Origin: G026625185 sp963727835
GTDB taxonomy: Bacteria; Desulfobacterota; WTBG01; JAGOGO01
Reading direction: 5' to 3'
Assembly: GCA_963727835.1 (NCBI GenBank)
Contig: CAVSIB010000010.1
Coordinates: 6,835-70,834 of the forward strand
DNA: 64,000 nucleotides
Positions 27,619 to 37,174 of this stretch are shown here, one piece after another (the stretch's first letter is position 1; the number at the start of each line of letters is the position of its first letter). The translations under genes were made by a program, and so were the position numbers. Below the pieces are notes generated by a model that had not been told where the DNA came from, made no database searches, and worked only from the letters and a program-made list of their open reading frames with translations.

Positions 27619-29114
27619 ATGACGAGTGGTGTCAGAAAACTGAACACCAAAGCAATGAGACATTACCTCAATCGTTTTAAACTTCTGTCTCACCTCATAG
27701 AAGGACAGAAGGTTTTAGAGGTTGGTTGTGGAAACGGCGACCTGTCTGTCGAAATAGCGCGGCTTGGCTTCGATGTGGTGGGTGTCGACATAAGTAAACT
27801 AGGAATACAACAGGCGGTTGAGCTGGCAAAAAAGGGAAACCTGGATGCCAGAGCTCAATTTAAGCTTATGGTCGCTACCAGCTTGGAATTTGCTGATAAC
27901 TCCTTTGATACAGTCCTTATACCTGAAGCCCTAGAACATATAAGAGACTCGAGAAGGTTAATAGAAGAAGCTATACGGGTTGCAAAAAATGGTGGGAGAA
28001 TAGCAATTTCCGTTCCAAGCGGCTTGATGGTTCCCTTCCAAGGTCACCTGAGAGTGTTCTTCAAAGATACCCTAACAACCGAACTGAGCCAGTATACCTC
28101 AGAAATCCGATGGCATGAACTGCCATGCAAGAAATGGCTTGTTTGCAGCTTCTTTGTCAGGAAGAAGGAGCTAAATATCACAGAAGGGCCCCTAGTTGAT
28201 GTTTTGATGCCCACTTACAACGGCAGAAAATATATCAGGAACGCGATTAAAAGCGTTTTAGGCCAAACATACCAAAACTGGAACTTGGTAGTTGTTAATG
28301 ACGGTGGGGAAGATGTGAAGGACATTGTCGACGAATTTCAAGATGATAGAATCAAACACATTGTAACCGAGCATAAAGGGAAGTCGCATGCGCTGAATGT
28401 TGGCATTGCAAACAGCAGCGGAGAATTTATCGGCTATCTGGACGATGACGATATTTTATATCCAATTCATCTAGAGTTTCTAATAAAAGCAGCTTCGGAA
28501 GGGAAGAAGGATTTTGTTTACTGTGATTGGTACGAAGTATCGCTTGATGAGAACAAAGAGAAATTGGCAGGGAATTTGAATTTAGACAAGATGTCACCCC
28601 CTGGATGCTCATTCGACAGAACTACATAAATCGACAATGTATTCTTCATACAAGGTCTCTTCTTGAGAAAGCAGAAATGTACGATGAAGAGCTTGATGTG
28701 GTCATTGACTGGGACATGATAAGAAGATTGTCCTTCATTCATAAGCCGTATCATGTCTGGGGAGTAACCAGCGAACGTCTGCGCTACTATAACAAGGGTA
28801 TCCTGGAAAACAGGATAACGGGCATGTGGACAAAAAGCCCCGATAAAGCTCGCAGCTCAATGGAAAGAATAGCTAATAAAACAATGAACCTCCCTGCTAC
28901 GACAAAGGAACTCAAAAGAGCTGTTATAGATGTAATGCTACATCAAAGTTATTATCATTTAATAGAGTTTAACAACATCTTCCAAGCCAAAGATACTCAG
29001 ATAAGCAACCTTGAGTTAGCTCTTCGGAAGAAAGATGCCCACATATTCAATCTTGAGGGTATGGTAACGGAGAAGAAAACCGAGGCAGAAGGGCTGAAGA
29101 CTGGTCTCCCATAA
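27619..29114 (+). CDS. SAM methyltransferase-GT2 fusion with C-terminal coiled coil, frameshifted
   Basis: Residues 1-190 are a class I methyltransferase (VLEVGCGNGDLSVEIA, VVGVDIS, LIPEALEHIRDS). Residues from about 193 form a family 2 glycosyltransferase (DVLMPTYNGRKYIRNAI, VVVNDGGEDVKD, GYLDDDDILYP). A missing base in a C run near 28604 ends the first frame; the rest reads MLIRQNYINRQCILHTRSLL onward and finishes in a coiled coil (DTQISNLELALRKKDAHI). The last codons run into sequence shared with wzt. Total about 498 residues. Methyltransferases with long coiled coils terminate and measure chains in ABC-exported O-antigens (WbdD), so a similar role is possible. The start is uncertain. Confidence 0.8.
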
Positions 29115-29226
29115 TCTTAATGCCATAAAAGAGATCCGCGTTCGGGCTATCTGGCTTGATGGGAGGATAAGGGCGGAGGGAGAGCCTGAAAAGGTGGTCG
29201 AGGAGTATTTGAACCATGCAGGATAA
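29101..29226 (+). pseudogene. Orphan 3' end of a second wzt-like gene
   Basis: The 42 codons from 29101 to the TAA at 29224-29226 encode LVSHNLNAIKEIRVRAIWLD, then RIRAEGEPEKVVEEYLNHAG. They match codons 26133 onward of wzt at about 80 percent nucleotide identity, in a different frame from the glycosyltransferase that precedes it. There is no ATPase core. This is a recombination scar joining a coiled-coil glycosyltransferase to a divergent wzt 3' end. Confidence 0.85.
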
Positions 29227-29449
29227 TTATATGAATTTCGAAAGTCCGGAAAGGCTATATCAGGAGAGAGGGTAATGGAAAGAAATGGCAAGATTTAAGA
29301 CTTGCCCCCTTCCCTATTGTGAGTAAATATTCATAAAAGAGCCGCCGATTGCTGGAAAGTTCTCCCGCCAATCGATCCTTTATGGTGTACCAAGCCCTGG
29401 CTGAAAAAGCTTAGGAAATATGATCGAGCATTTTTTATGTGGTGACCAA

Positions 29450-30535
29450 ATGATTTCTGTTACCAAAACCTACTTCCCTACAATGGACGAGTACATTCGA
29501 CAGCTCGAAAACATTTGGCAAGTAGGATGGTTGACCAATAATGGTCCATTGTCTAGGCAGCTTGCCGAGAGTTTAAGGGATTATCTCGGCGTACCCAGCC
29601 TGGAGCTGGTGGCGAACGGCACCTTGGCGCTCCAGCTATCCATTAAGGCGCTCGGATTGCAGGGTGAGATTATCACCACACCTTACAGCTATGTGGCGAC
29701 CACAACAGCCATTTTGTGGGAGGGCTGCGAGCCGATCTTTGTCGATATTGAAGAAAAAACTTTCTGTATTAACCCTGAGCTGATTGAAGCTGCCATTACT
29801 GAAAAAACTTCCGCGATTCTAGCAACCCATGTCTATGGCTATCCATGTGATGTAGTAAAAATTCAACGAATCGCGGATAGGTACAACCTCAAGATTATTT
29901 ACGATGCCGCTCACGCTTTTGGAGTGAAACTTTCCGGCGAGTCTATTTTGGTTCATGGAGATTGCAGCGCCTTGAGTTTTCATGCCACCAAACCTTTTCA
30001 TACAGCTGAGGGGGGCGGGGTGGTGTGCAAAGATACAAACCTCGAGCGCCGCATATCCTTGATGAAAAAATTTGGGCACATTGGAGAGGATGACTATTTC
30101 GACATCGGCATCAATGCTAAAATGTCCGAACTGCACGCGGCCATGGGACTTTGCATATTGCCAAAGGTGAATGACATAATTGCCTATCAGAAAGAGTGCT
30201 CAAGCTGGTACGACGAACAACTGGACGGCGCCACTTTGCACCGGCCCATTTCTCCTGCCGGTCTCGAATACACCTATGCCTACTACCCGGTCATTTTCTC
30301 CTCTCACGATGTCATGATGCGTGTACGACAGGCGCTCATGGATAATGGAATAGGCCCGCGGCGTTACTTCCATCCTTCGCTTAATACGTTGCCGTATCTT
30401 AGGGTTGAGTGGAACAAGGCTTGTCCGATTTCCGAGAATATTTCAGCGCGGGTTCTATGCCTCCCGTTATATGTAGGATTACAGAGACAGGAAGTAGAAT
30501 TCATTTGCAATTTAGTTTTGCAAGCGATTCCATAA
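29450..30535 (+). CDS. DegT/DnrJ/EryC1 sugar aminotransferase
   Basis: A PLP-dependent enzyme that transfers an amino group to a 4-keto or 3-keto nucleotide sugar. The ATG at 29450 gives MISVTKTYFPTMDEYI; an upstream ATG at 29420 lacks a ribosome site. Conserved features are NGTLALQLSIKALGL, TTPYSYVATTTAILWEGCEPIFVD, DAAHAFGV and the PLP lysine in SFHATKPFHTAEGGG, all as in sugar aminotransferases, 361 residues. It is followed by a NeuD-like acyltransferase, so the product is probably an N-acylated amino sugar. Confidence 0.93.
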   Translation: MISVTKTYFPTMDEYIRQLENIWQVGWLTNNGPLSRQLAESLRDYLGVPSLELVANGTLALQLSIKALGLQGEIITTPYSYVATTTAILWEGCEPIFVDIEEKTFCINPELIEAAITEKTSAILATHVYGYPCDVVKIQRIADRYNLKIIYDAAHAFGVKLSGESILVHGDCSALSFHATKPFHTAEGGGVVCKDTNLERRISLMKKFGHIGEDDYFDIGINAKMSELHAAMGLCILPKVNDIIAYQKECSSWYDEQLDGATLHRPISPAGLEYTYAYYPVIFSSHDVMMRVRQALMDNGIGPRRYFHPSLNTLPYLRVEWNKACPISENISARVLCLPLYVGLQRQEVEFICNLVLQAIP

Positions 30536-30632
30536 ACTGCGCATATTATGCAACTTTAATTTTACCCTATGGCTCTGTTATTGCCAAGACTAAAATTACT
30601 TTGACGTTACAGGTCACGGAAAGGATATTCGA

Positions 30633-31291
30633 ATGGATATAGTGATTTTTGGTGGAGGGAATTTTTCCAGCCAAGCGTGGTATGTGCTAACCCATGATAG
30701 CCCCCATCGCGTAGCGGGCTTTACTGTTGATGGTGACTATTGCACAGGGGAACGCTTTCACGATCTTCCGATGGTTCCGTTTGAGGAGCTGGAGCGCCAC
30801 TTTCCGCCGGATCGTTTCGTCATGTTGGTGTCGCTCGGCGGCCGCAATATCAACGGACTGCGAGCGGTCGGTACCAAGCGGCAAAGGCTCGAGGTTATAG
30901 CTTTGTATCCTATGTTGCGTCTAGAGCCATGGTTTGGCCCGATTTGCAGATAGGCGAAAATTGCATGATTTTTAATGGAGCGAGCGTCAATCCTTTTGCG
31001 GTTATTGGAAACAACTGTATTCTTCTTGCCGGGAGCCATGTTTCTCATCATGCTGTTTTGGAAGATCACTGTTTTCTCGCCGCACATGCGGTGGTGGCAG
31101 GTGGTGCAAAAATAGGGGAGCGTTGTTTCTTGGGGCTCAACAGTACGATCCGTGATGGTGTATCCGTGGCACCAGGGTGTTTTATTGCAGCAGGCGCAGT
31201 TGTGACAACAGATACTACAGAGAACGGAGTCTATATGGACTCGCTCGCGCAGCGGCGGGACATGCCGGCAAACCAACTCGAGGTGTTTTGA
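30633..31291 (+). CDS. NeuD/PglD-type sugar O/N-acyltransferase, frameshifted
   Basis: The N-terminal PglD domain (MDIVIFGGGNFSSQAWYVL) is joined after a one-base shift near 30893 to the left-handed beta-helix hexapeptide domain (ENCMIFNGASVNPFAVIGNN, GSHVSHHAVLEDHCFLAAHA, GGAKIGERCFLG). About 219 residues. These enzymes acylate amino sugars with acetyl-CoA or another acyl-CoA. Its catalytic histidine candidate is in GSHVSHHAV. The adjoining aminotransferase and downstream BKACE gene suggest an unusual acyl donor, which is inference. Confidence 0.87.
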
Positions 31292-31358
31292 ACATGTGTT
31301 TAAAATTAATTGACCATTGTGGTGCGCCTAGGCCTGCCGCTCTGCCTGTGGAGGAGTC

Positions 31359-32212
31359 ATGAAGGTTGTAATCAATTTCACGCCGACGGGTTTATTGCCG
31401 ACAAAGGAAATGACAACTTACTGTACCAATTTCAATTTCGCAGATCGAGGATGTTCATAAAGCTGCTGGAATTGGCATAACGATGGTTCATTTACATGGA
31501 CGCGATGAAATCACGGTATGGCAACGTATAAGGCTGCCGTTTATGAAAGGATTATTGCCGGGAATTCGATCCTTTTCTAAGGATTTGATTATTTGTGTGT
31601 CTCTGAGCGGCCGTAATGTGCAAACATTTGAACACCGCAGTGAAGTTCTTCAGCTTGATGGCAAGTGAAGCCTGACATGGGAAGTCTTACGCTGAGTTCT
31701 TTGAACTTCACCTATCAGGCAAGCATTAACGATCCGGATATGATAAAGGCCCTTGCTTCTGAGATGCAATCGCGTAGGATCTTACCTGAGTTGGAAGCGT
31801 TTGATGCAGGCATGATAAATTACGCTCAATATTTGATTAAAAATGGTCTGTTAACGCCTCCGCATTATTTTAATTTGATTGTTGGTAATATTGCATGTGC
31901 ACAGGCAGATTTGTTGCATGTCGGCGTTATGATTCGTGATCTTCCTGCTAACTCATTTTGGAGTATCGGCGGAGTCGGTAACGCTCAGCAAGCAATGAAC
32001 ATGCTTGCCATTGCGGCTGGTGGCGGTGTTCGTGTTGGGCTTGAAGATAACATTTGGTTTGACGCGGACGTACAAGGCTTGCAACAAATGCAGGTTGCTT
32101 GCAAAGAATTCATCGCATCATTGACGCGGCTGACCGAGAGCTGATGCCTGCGTCCGAAATGAGGAGAATGCTGAATCTGCAGCCAGGCCAGGGCCAATAC
32201 GGACGCGCTTGA
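31359..32212 (+). CDS. BKACE (DUF849) beta-keto acid cleavage enzyme, three frameshifts
   Basis: BKACE enzymes react a beta-keto acid with acetyl-CoA to form acetoacetate and a new acyl-CoA; the founding member cleaves 3-keto-5-aminohexanoate. The start MKVVINFTPTG at 31359 has a GGAGG site; MVHLHGRDE supplies the zinc HxH motif; ICVSLSGRN, KPDMGSLTLSSLNF, LEAFDAGMINYA and GGGVRVGLEDNIW are conserved. One-base shifts near 31425, 31667 and 32100 join the frames, giving about 284 residues. Its presence between a NeuD acyltransferase and glycosyltransferases is unusual; it may provide an acyl-CoA for sugar acylation. Confidence 0.88.
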
Positions 32213-32400
32213 TATTTGCTGTGATAAGAGTCCTTCTCTGATTTTAATGACGAGCTATAAAACTGGGCCACATTCTCCGACTCGGTTTGAAGTTTAACAG
32301 TCTATGAGTTTCCTTGGTGCCGTTTTTTTAGTTAATTGCTAATTCATTCAAACAGAACGTTCATTAATTGCCATATTGCAACTAACAAATAGGTAGCAAA

Positions 32401-35400
32401 ATGCCAAAAGTCTCATAATCCTCACTTCATTCAATCATGAGAAATACATCCGAGAAGCGATTACTAGCACCCTGAATCAATCTTTCACCGATTTTGAGTT
32501 GATCATCTGGGATGACGCTTCATCTGATAATTCGTGGTATTTGATCAGCCGCTATTCTGATCCACGCATCAAGAAGTTTCGTAATGAAATCCGGAAAAGA
32601 GTTTACATGGGTAAATAAACAAAGCCGTCTCCGAGGTGGCTTCGGGTGAATACATTGCCATCCACCATTCTGATGATGTATGGGAGCCTGAAAAACTGGC
32701 AAAGCAGGTTGCCTTTTTGGATGCACATCCAGAATTCGGTGCGGTATTCACCAACGTTACCGCAATAGGTGAGGATAGTACTCCGCTAAAGAACGAGAAA
32801 CATTTTTACTTTAGCATCTTTGAGCAGCCTAATCGAACACGATTCGAATGGTTGAATTTTTTCTTTAATCGTGGCAACGCACTTTGCCATCCGAGCGTTT
32901 TAATCCGAAAATCTTGTTATGAGGATTGCGGTCTATATCGATTTGGTTTTGCGCAGGTTACCGATTTTGATATGTGGATACGGCTGTGCTTGCAATACGA
33001 AATTTTCGTAATTCCCGAAAAACTCGTGAGATTCAGGGTGCTAGAGAATGAGGCTAATGCCAGTGGCAGCCGCCCGGAAACTAGGATTCGGGGGTTATAT
33101 GAATTGTATAAGTTGCTTCCAACCTATCGAAAGATCACCCATTTTGATGATCTGGCAAAAATATTTCCTTCTTCTTCCAAGTTTTGCCGAAAAAAAGAAA
33201 CCGATATCGACTTCGCATTAGCAATGGTCGCTTTAGAAGAAAAGCCTTTCACCTTCACAATATTGTTTGGTCTGGACATTCTGTTTGAAATCATTTCCGA
33301 CCCAAAGCGCGCTGATAGCATCAAGCGTTTATATGATTTTGACTACAAGAGTTTTATTGAATTGACGGCACAGCATGATGTTTTCTCGCGGGAGGAGGTC
33401 GCAACTCTTTCCGGACAGCTCGTTAGCCTCAATCAGGCGGTGACCGAACGCGACGGGCAGATCACCAATCTTTACCAAGTCTTGGCTGAGGTAGAAGGCC
33501 TGAGGTCTGACCTAGCAGAGAAGGAAAGAGAACTAGGGGGTCTCAAAGAGGAACTTTACCAGAAGGGGATGGCTTTAAACAATATTTATAATTCCCATGG
33601 ATGGAAAGCGTTAACAATTTATTACAGAGTAAGAAATAAAATTTTTCCAATAAACACCAAAAGAAGATTATTCGCTACGCTCGTTTTTAGAACTATCACT
33701 AGTCCGAAGAAAACCCTTAGAAACTTAAATAAAAGAAATTTGAAAAAATTCATTTATTATTTTAGAACTTCGGCACCGGAAGTTTTAGAGGAAAAGATTA
33801 AAAGCAAAATTTTAGAAAAATCTAAAACAGTCCAAACAGAACAAATTAAAATAGGGCTTCAGGAAAATATAACTTTGGAAAAAATAAAAGATCTTAACTT
33901 TCCTTATTATGAGCAACCTTTAGTAACAATCATAATTCCGTTATGGAACAAATGGCAATATACTTACAATTGCTTAAAATCTATTTTAAAAAATACCGAT
34001 GAGGCACCTTATGAGATAATTCTTGCTAATGATGCGTCAACGGATGAAACGTCTGCAATGCTCAAGAAAGTAAAGGGTATTAACATAATAGATAATCAAG
34101 CAAACTTGGGATTTTTAAAAATTGCAACAATGCTGTGAGATACTCGAAAGGGAAATATATCCTCTTTTTAAATAATGACACGGAAGTTAGAGAAGGTTGG
34201 CTACAACCCTTAGTTGAAATAGCGGAACGTGACGACAGCATAGGAATGGTCGGAGGCAAGCTTTTGTATCCAGATGGCAGGCTACAAGAGGCAGGAAGCA
34301 TTGTAGACAGGGACGGTTGGAGTCAGCCTTATGGGCGCTTTGGCGATCCGTACAGATATGAATAAATCATGTGAAAGAGACGGATTTAATTACCGGTGCA
34401 TGCCTACTAATAAGGAAAGACGTTTTTCTAAAAATTGGTGGATTTGATGAAAGATACGCCCCAGCTTTTTATGAGGAATTTGATTTAGAATTTGCTATTC
34501 GAGAGGCAGGTTATAAAATAATGTACCAGCCAAAAGCTGTTATAATACATCACGACGCCTCATCATATGGATTTGAGATACGTGATTCGCTCTCTGTTAT
34601 TAATCATGCAAAGTTCATCGAGAAATGGGGAAATCAAATTAGCGGGCAGCTTGAACATAACGACATCTTTTTGGCGAGAGACAGGTCGAAAAATAAGAAA
34701 GTCCTCCTGTTCGTTGATTTGGAAGTGGATTACGATAAGCATGCAGGCAGCCTATCAACCTACCAATATATTGGACTGCTTCATGAAATGGGCTTCAAAG
34801 TCATTTTTATTCCAGATTTATTAATGCCTTTGGAGCCTTATACAACCGAGCTTCAACAATTGGGGGTAGAGGTTGTTTATGGTCAGTTTGAATTCAAGAA
34901 TTGGATTCAGCAAAACGGACAGCATATTGATTATGCCTGGTTAGCCAGACCTGATATAGCTATCAAGTATATCAGAGCAATCAAGCGCTATGCCAAGGCT
35001 AAGATTTTATATTTCACACATGACTTACATTATCTTAGAGAGTTACGAAGATATCAAATAGAAAAAAGAAAGGAGATATTAGATGAATCGAAACGATTAA
35101 AAGAGATTGAATTTTATTTATTTAAAAATGTTGACGTGATTTTAACGCCAAGCGATCAGGAACAAAAAATTATCAAAGAAGCTTTTCCTAAAAAAAGAAT
35201 CGTGACCATGCCAGTTATTTATTACGGCGCAGAATCAATTGATGAAAGGTTATCAAATGACTTCGATGGAAGACATGGATTGCTCTTTCTCGGGGGCTTT
35301 GATCATCTACCGAATATAGATGCGGTTGAATGGTTTGTTAACGAAATATATCCTATAGTTAAGCGAGAACTACCGAAAATCAAGCTTTACATTGCGGGAA

Positions 35401-35801
35401 ACAACCCACCCCCTGAAATAACTGTGCTGAGCAAACCTGATTTAATTGTAACCGGTTATGTAAAGGATCTAAGTCCATTATTTGATAAGTGCCGCATATT
35501 TGTGAGCCCATTAAGGTATGGCGCGGGGGTGAAAGGTAAAATTGTTACCAGTTTGTACTATGGCCTTCCAGTGGTAAGTACCAGTATCGGCAATGAGGGT
35601 TTAAACCTCAAACATGGCGTTGACGCACTAATTGCAGATGATCCAATAGAATTTGCGAATTGTACTGTAGAGCTTTATACGAATGCAAAAATGTGGAAGG
35701 CTTTATCTAAGAACTCAATCACGTTTGTTAAAAATAATTTTTCAAAAGATAAAGCGAAGCATGTAATGTTGGAGACATTTGAGATAAGTAGAGACAAGTA
35801 A
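32401..35801 (+). CDS. Multidomain glycosyltransferase GT2-coiled coil-GT2-GT4, four frameshifts
   Basis: About 1130 residues. The N-terminal GT2 begins MPKVS, then IILTSFNHEKYIREAITSTL, with DDASSDNSW and IHHSDDVW. A coiled coil follows (TLSGQLVSLNQAVTERDGQI). The second GT2 has VTIIIPLWNKWQYTYNCLK, NDASTDET, LFLNNDTEV and GFDERYAPAFYEEFDLE. The C-terminal GT4 part has LLFLGGFDHLPNIDA, YIAGNNPPPEI and SPLRYGAGVKGKIVTSLYYG. Shifts near 32414, 32615, 34128 and 34364 join the frames. This layout resembles WsaE/WbbB-like polymerases that make whole repeat units. It probably assembles much of the glycan. Confidence 0.86.
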
Positions 35802-35867
35802 AATATTTGCGAAGCAAAAATTATAGTAAACGATATAACTAAATAAAAAATAGGGACAAAGCCCGGT

Positions 35868-36353
35868 GTGAAATTCTATGTCGTGGGAAACAAGCCACCT
35901 TCAGAAATACAAGCCTTGGCCTGTGAGGATGTGATTATCACTGGTTTTGTCGAGGATTTGAATCCATTGCTGGACAAAATGCGTCTTTCCGTTGCCCCGC
36001 TACGTTATGGAGCAGGCATCAAGGGCAAGATCGGCACGGCAATGGCAGTTGGCCTGAGGGTTGTCGCCACCACGCTTGCTGCAGAAGGAATGGGGCTGAT
36101 TGACGACGAGACAATTTTGATTGCCGGTAAACCAGATATGTTTGCCGGGGCGATCGATCAAATTTATAACGATGAAAAGCTCTGGTTGCGTCTCAGTCGT
36201 GCGGAAATTGCCTTTGCCGAGCAAGCCTGGGGCGTCGAAGCCGGCTGTAATACATTAGATTCCATTCTGCAAAAGCTCGGATTGGAGAACGTTCCGCGTC
36301 GATATCCTTTAAGACTCTATACGGAGCTATCGGATGGAAAACCAAGAGGATAA
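35868..36353 (+). pseudogene. GT4 C-terminal fragment, duplicate of preceding gene end
   Basis: A GTG-started frame of 161 codons encodes only the second Rossmann lobe of a GT4 enzyme: MKFYVVGNKPPSEIQALACE, ITGFVEDLNPLLDKMRLSVA, RYGAGIKGKIGTAMAVGL. It aligns from its first residue with the last lobe of the gene ending at 35801 (IKLYIAGNNPPPEI). The donor-binding lobe remains but the acceptor lobe is absent, so it should not be active alone. It looks like an orphan 3' end left by recombination. Confidence 0.75.
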
Positions 36354-36423
36354 GACTGCAGAAGACCACGTTGCCGGAGCGTCTATCAATCATAGAAAAT
36401 CTTCAGTAAAATGATAAAGCGCG

Positions 36424-37161
36424 ATGGAAAAACGTCAATTTTCTAAATTATCCATTGTTGTGCCGGTGTATAATGAAGAGGCGTATCTGGAAGCTGTTAT
36501 ACGGAAAGTAGTTTTACAGTCGCTGCCCGGGGGTTTGGATCGGGAAGTGATTTTGATAAATGACGGCTCGACCGATGGCACCTGGGAATTGATGCAGATG
36601 CTGCCAGCCAAATTCCCGGACACAATATTTCGGGTGGTGAATAAGCCGGGCAACGAAGGCAAAGGAGCGGCTGTGCGGGATGGTTTTGCCAGTGTAACCG
36701 GAGACATCGTCATTATTCAGGATGCTGATTTCGAGTATGATCCTGCCGATTATCCGAAGTTACTGCAGCCTATTCTGGATGGTAAAGCCGATGTGGTTTA
36801 CGGCAGCCGATTTATCGGGGAGCCGCATCGGGTGTTATATTTCTGGCATCAGCTGGCCAATAATATCCTGACAACATTTTCAAACATGTTGACCAATCTC
36901 AATTTCACGGATGTCGAGGTGTGTTATAAAGTTTTTACGCGCGACGTCGTCGAGCGATTGAAGATCAAAAGTTTGCGGTTTGGCGTCGATCCCGAAATTA
37001 CGGTCAAGATTGCCCGCATGCGGTTGAACGGCAAATGCCTGCGCGTGTACGAAACCGGTATTTCCTACGCCGGACGAACCTATGAGGAAGGGAAAAAAAT
37101 CGGCTGGAAAGATGCCGCATCGGCTGTTATCCAGATGGTTCGATTTCGATTTTTCGATTGA
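36424..37161 (+). CDS. Family 2 glycosyltransferase, DPM1/polyprenol-phosphate sugar synthase-like
   Basis: A 245-residue GT-A enzyme: KLSIVVPVYNEEAYLEAVIR, ILINDGSTDGTW, GKGAAVRDGF, IIQDADFEYDP and DVVYGSRFIGEPHR are DPM1/GtrB-like motifs. Such enzymes transfer a sugar from a nucleotide donor to polyprenol phosphate in the membrane. The intact frame starts at the ATG at 36424. The following gene encodes a GT-C-like membrane protein, a natural acceptor of polyprenol-phosphate sugars, so the pair may decorate the glycan or a lipid at the periplasmic face. Confidence 0.88.
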   Translation: MEKRQFSKLSIVVPVYNEEAYLEAVIRKVVLQSLPGGLDREVILINDGSTDGTWELMQMLPAKFPDTIFRVVNKPGNEGKGAAVRDGFASVTGDIVIIQDADFEYDPADYPKLLQPILDGKADVVYGSRFIGEPHRVLYFWHQLANNILTTFSNMLTNLNFTDVEVCYKVFTRDVVERLKIKSLRFGVDPEITVKIARMRLNGKCLRVYETGISYAGRTYEEGKKIGWKDAASAVIQMVRFRFFD

Positions 37162-37174
37162 AAGGCACACGCCT

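Noticed and set aside
30758..31276. 172-codon minus-strand frame
   Set aside because: It is a shadow of the NeuD-like acyltransferase, whose hexapeptide repeats are on the plus strand.
31660..31670. TGA within BKACE as selenocysteine
   Set aside because: An adjacent frame restores the conserved KPDMGSLTLSSLNF segment, so this is a frameshift.
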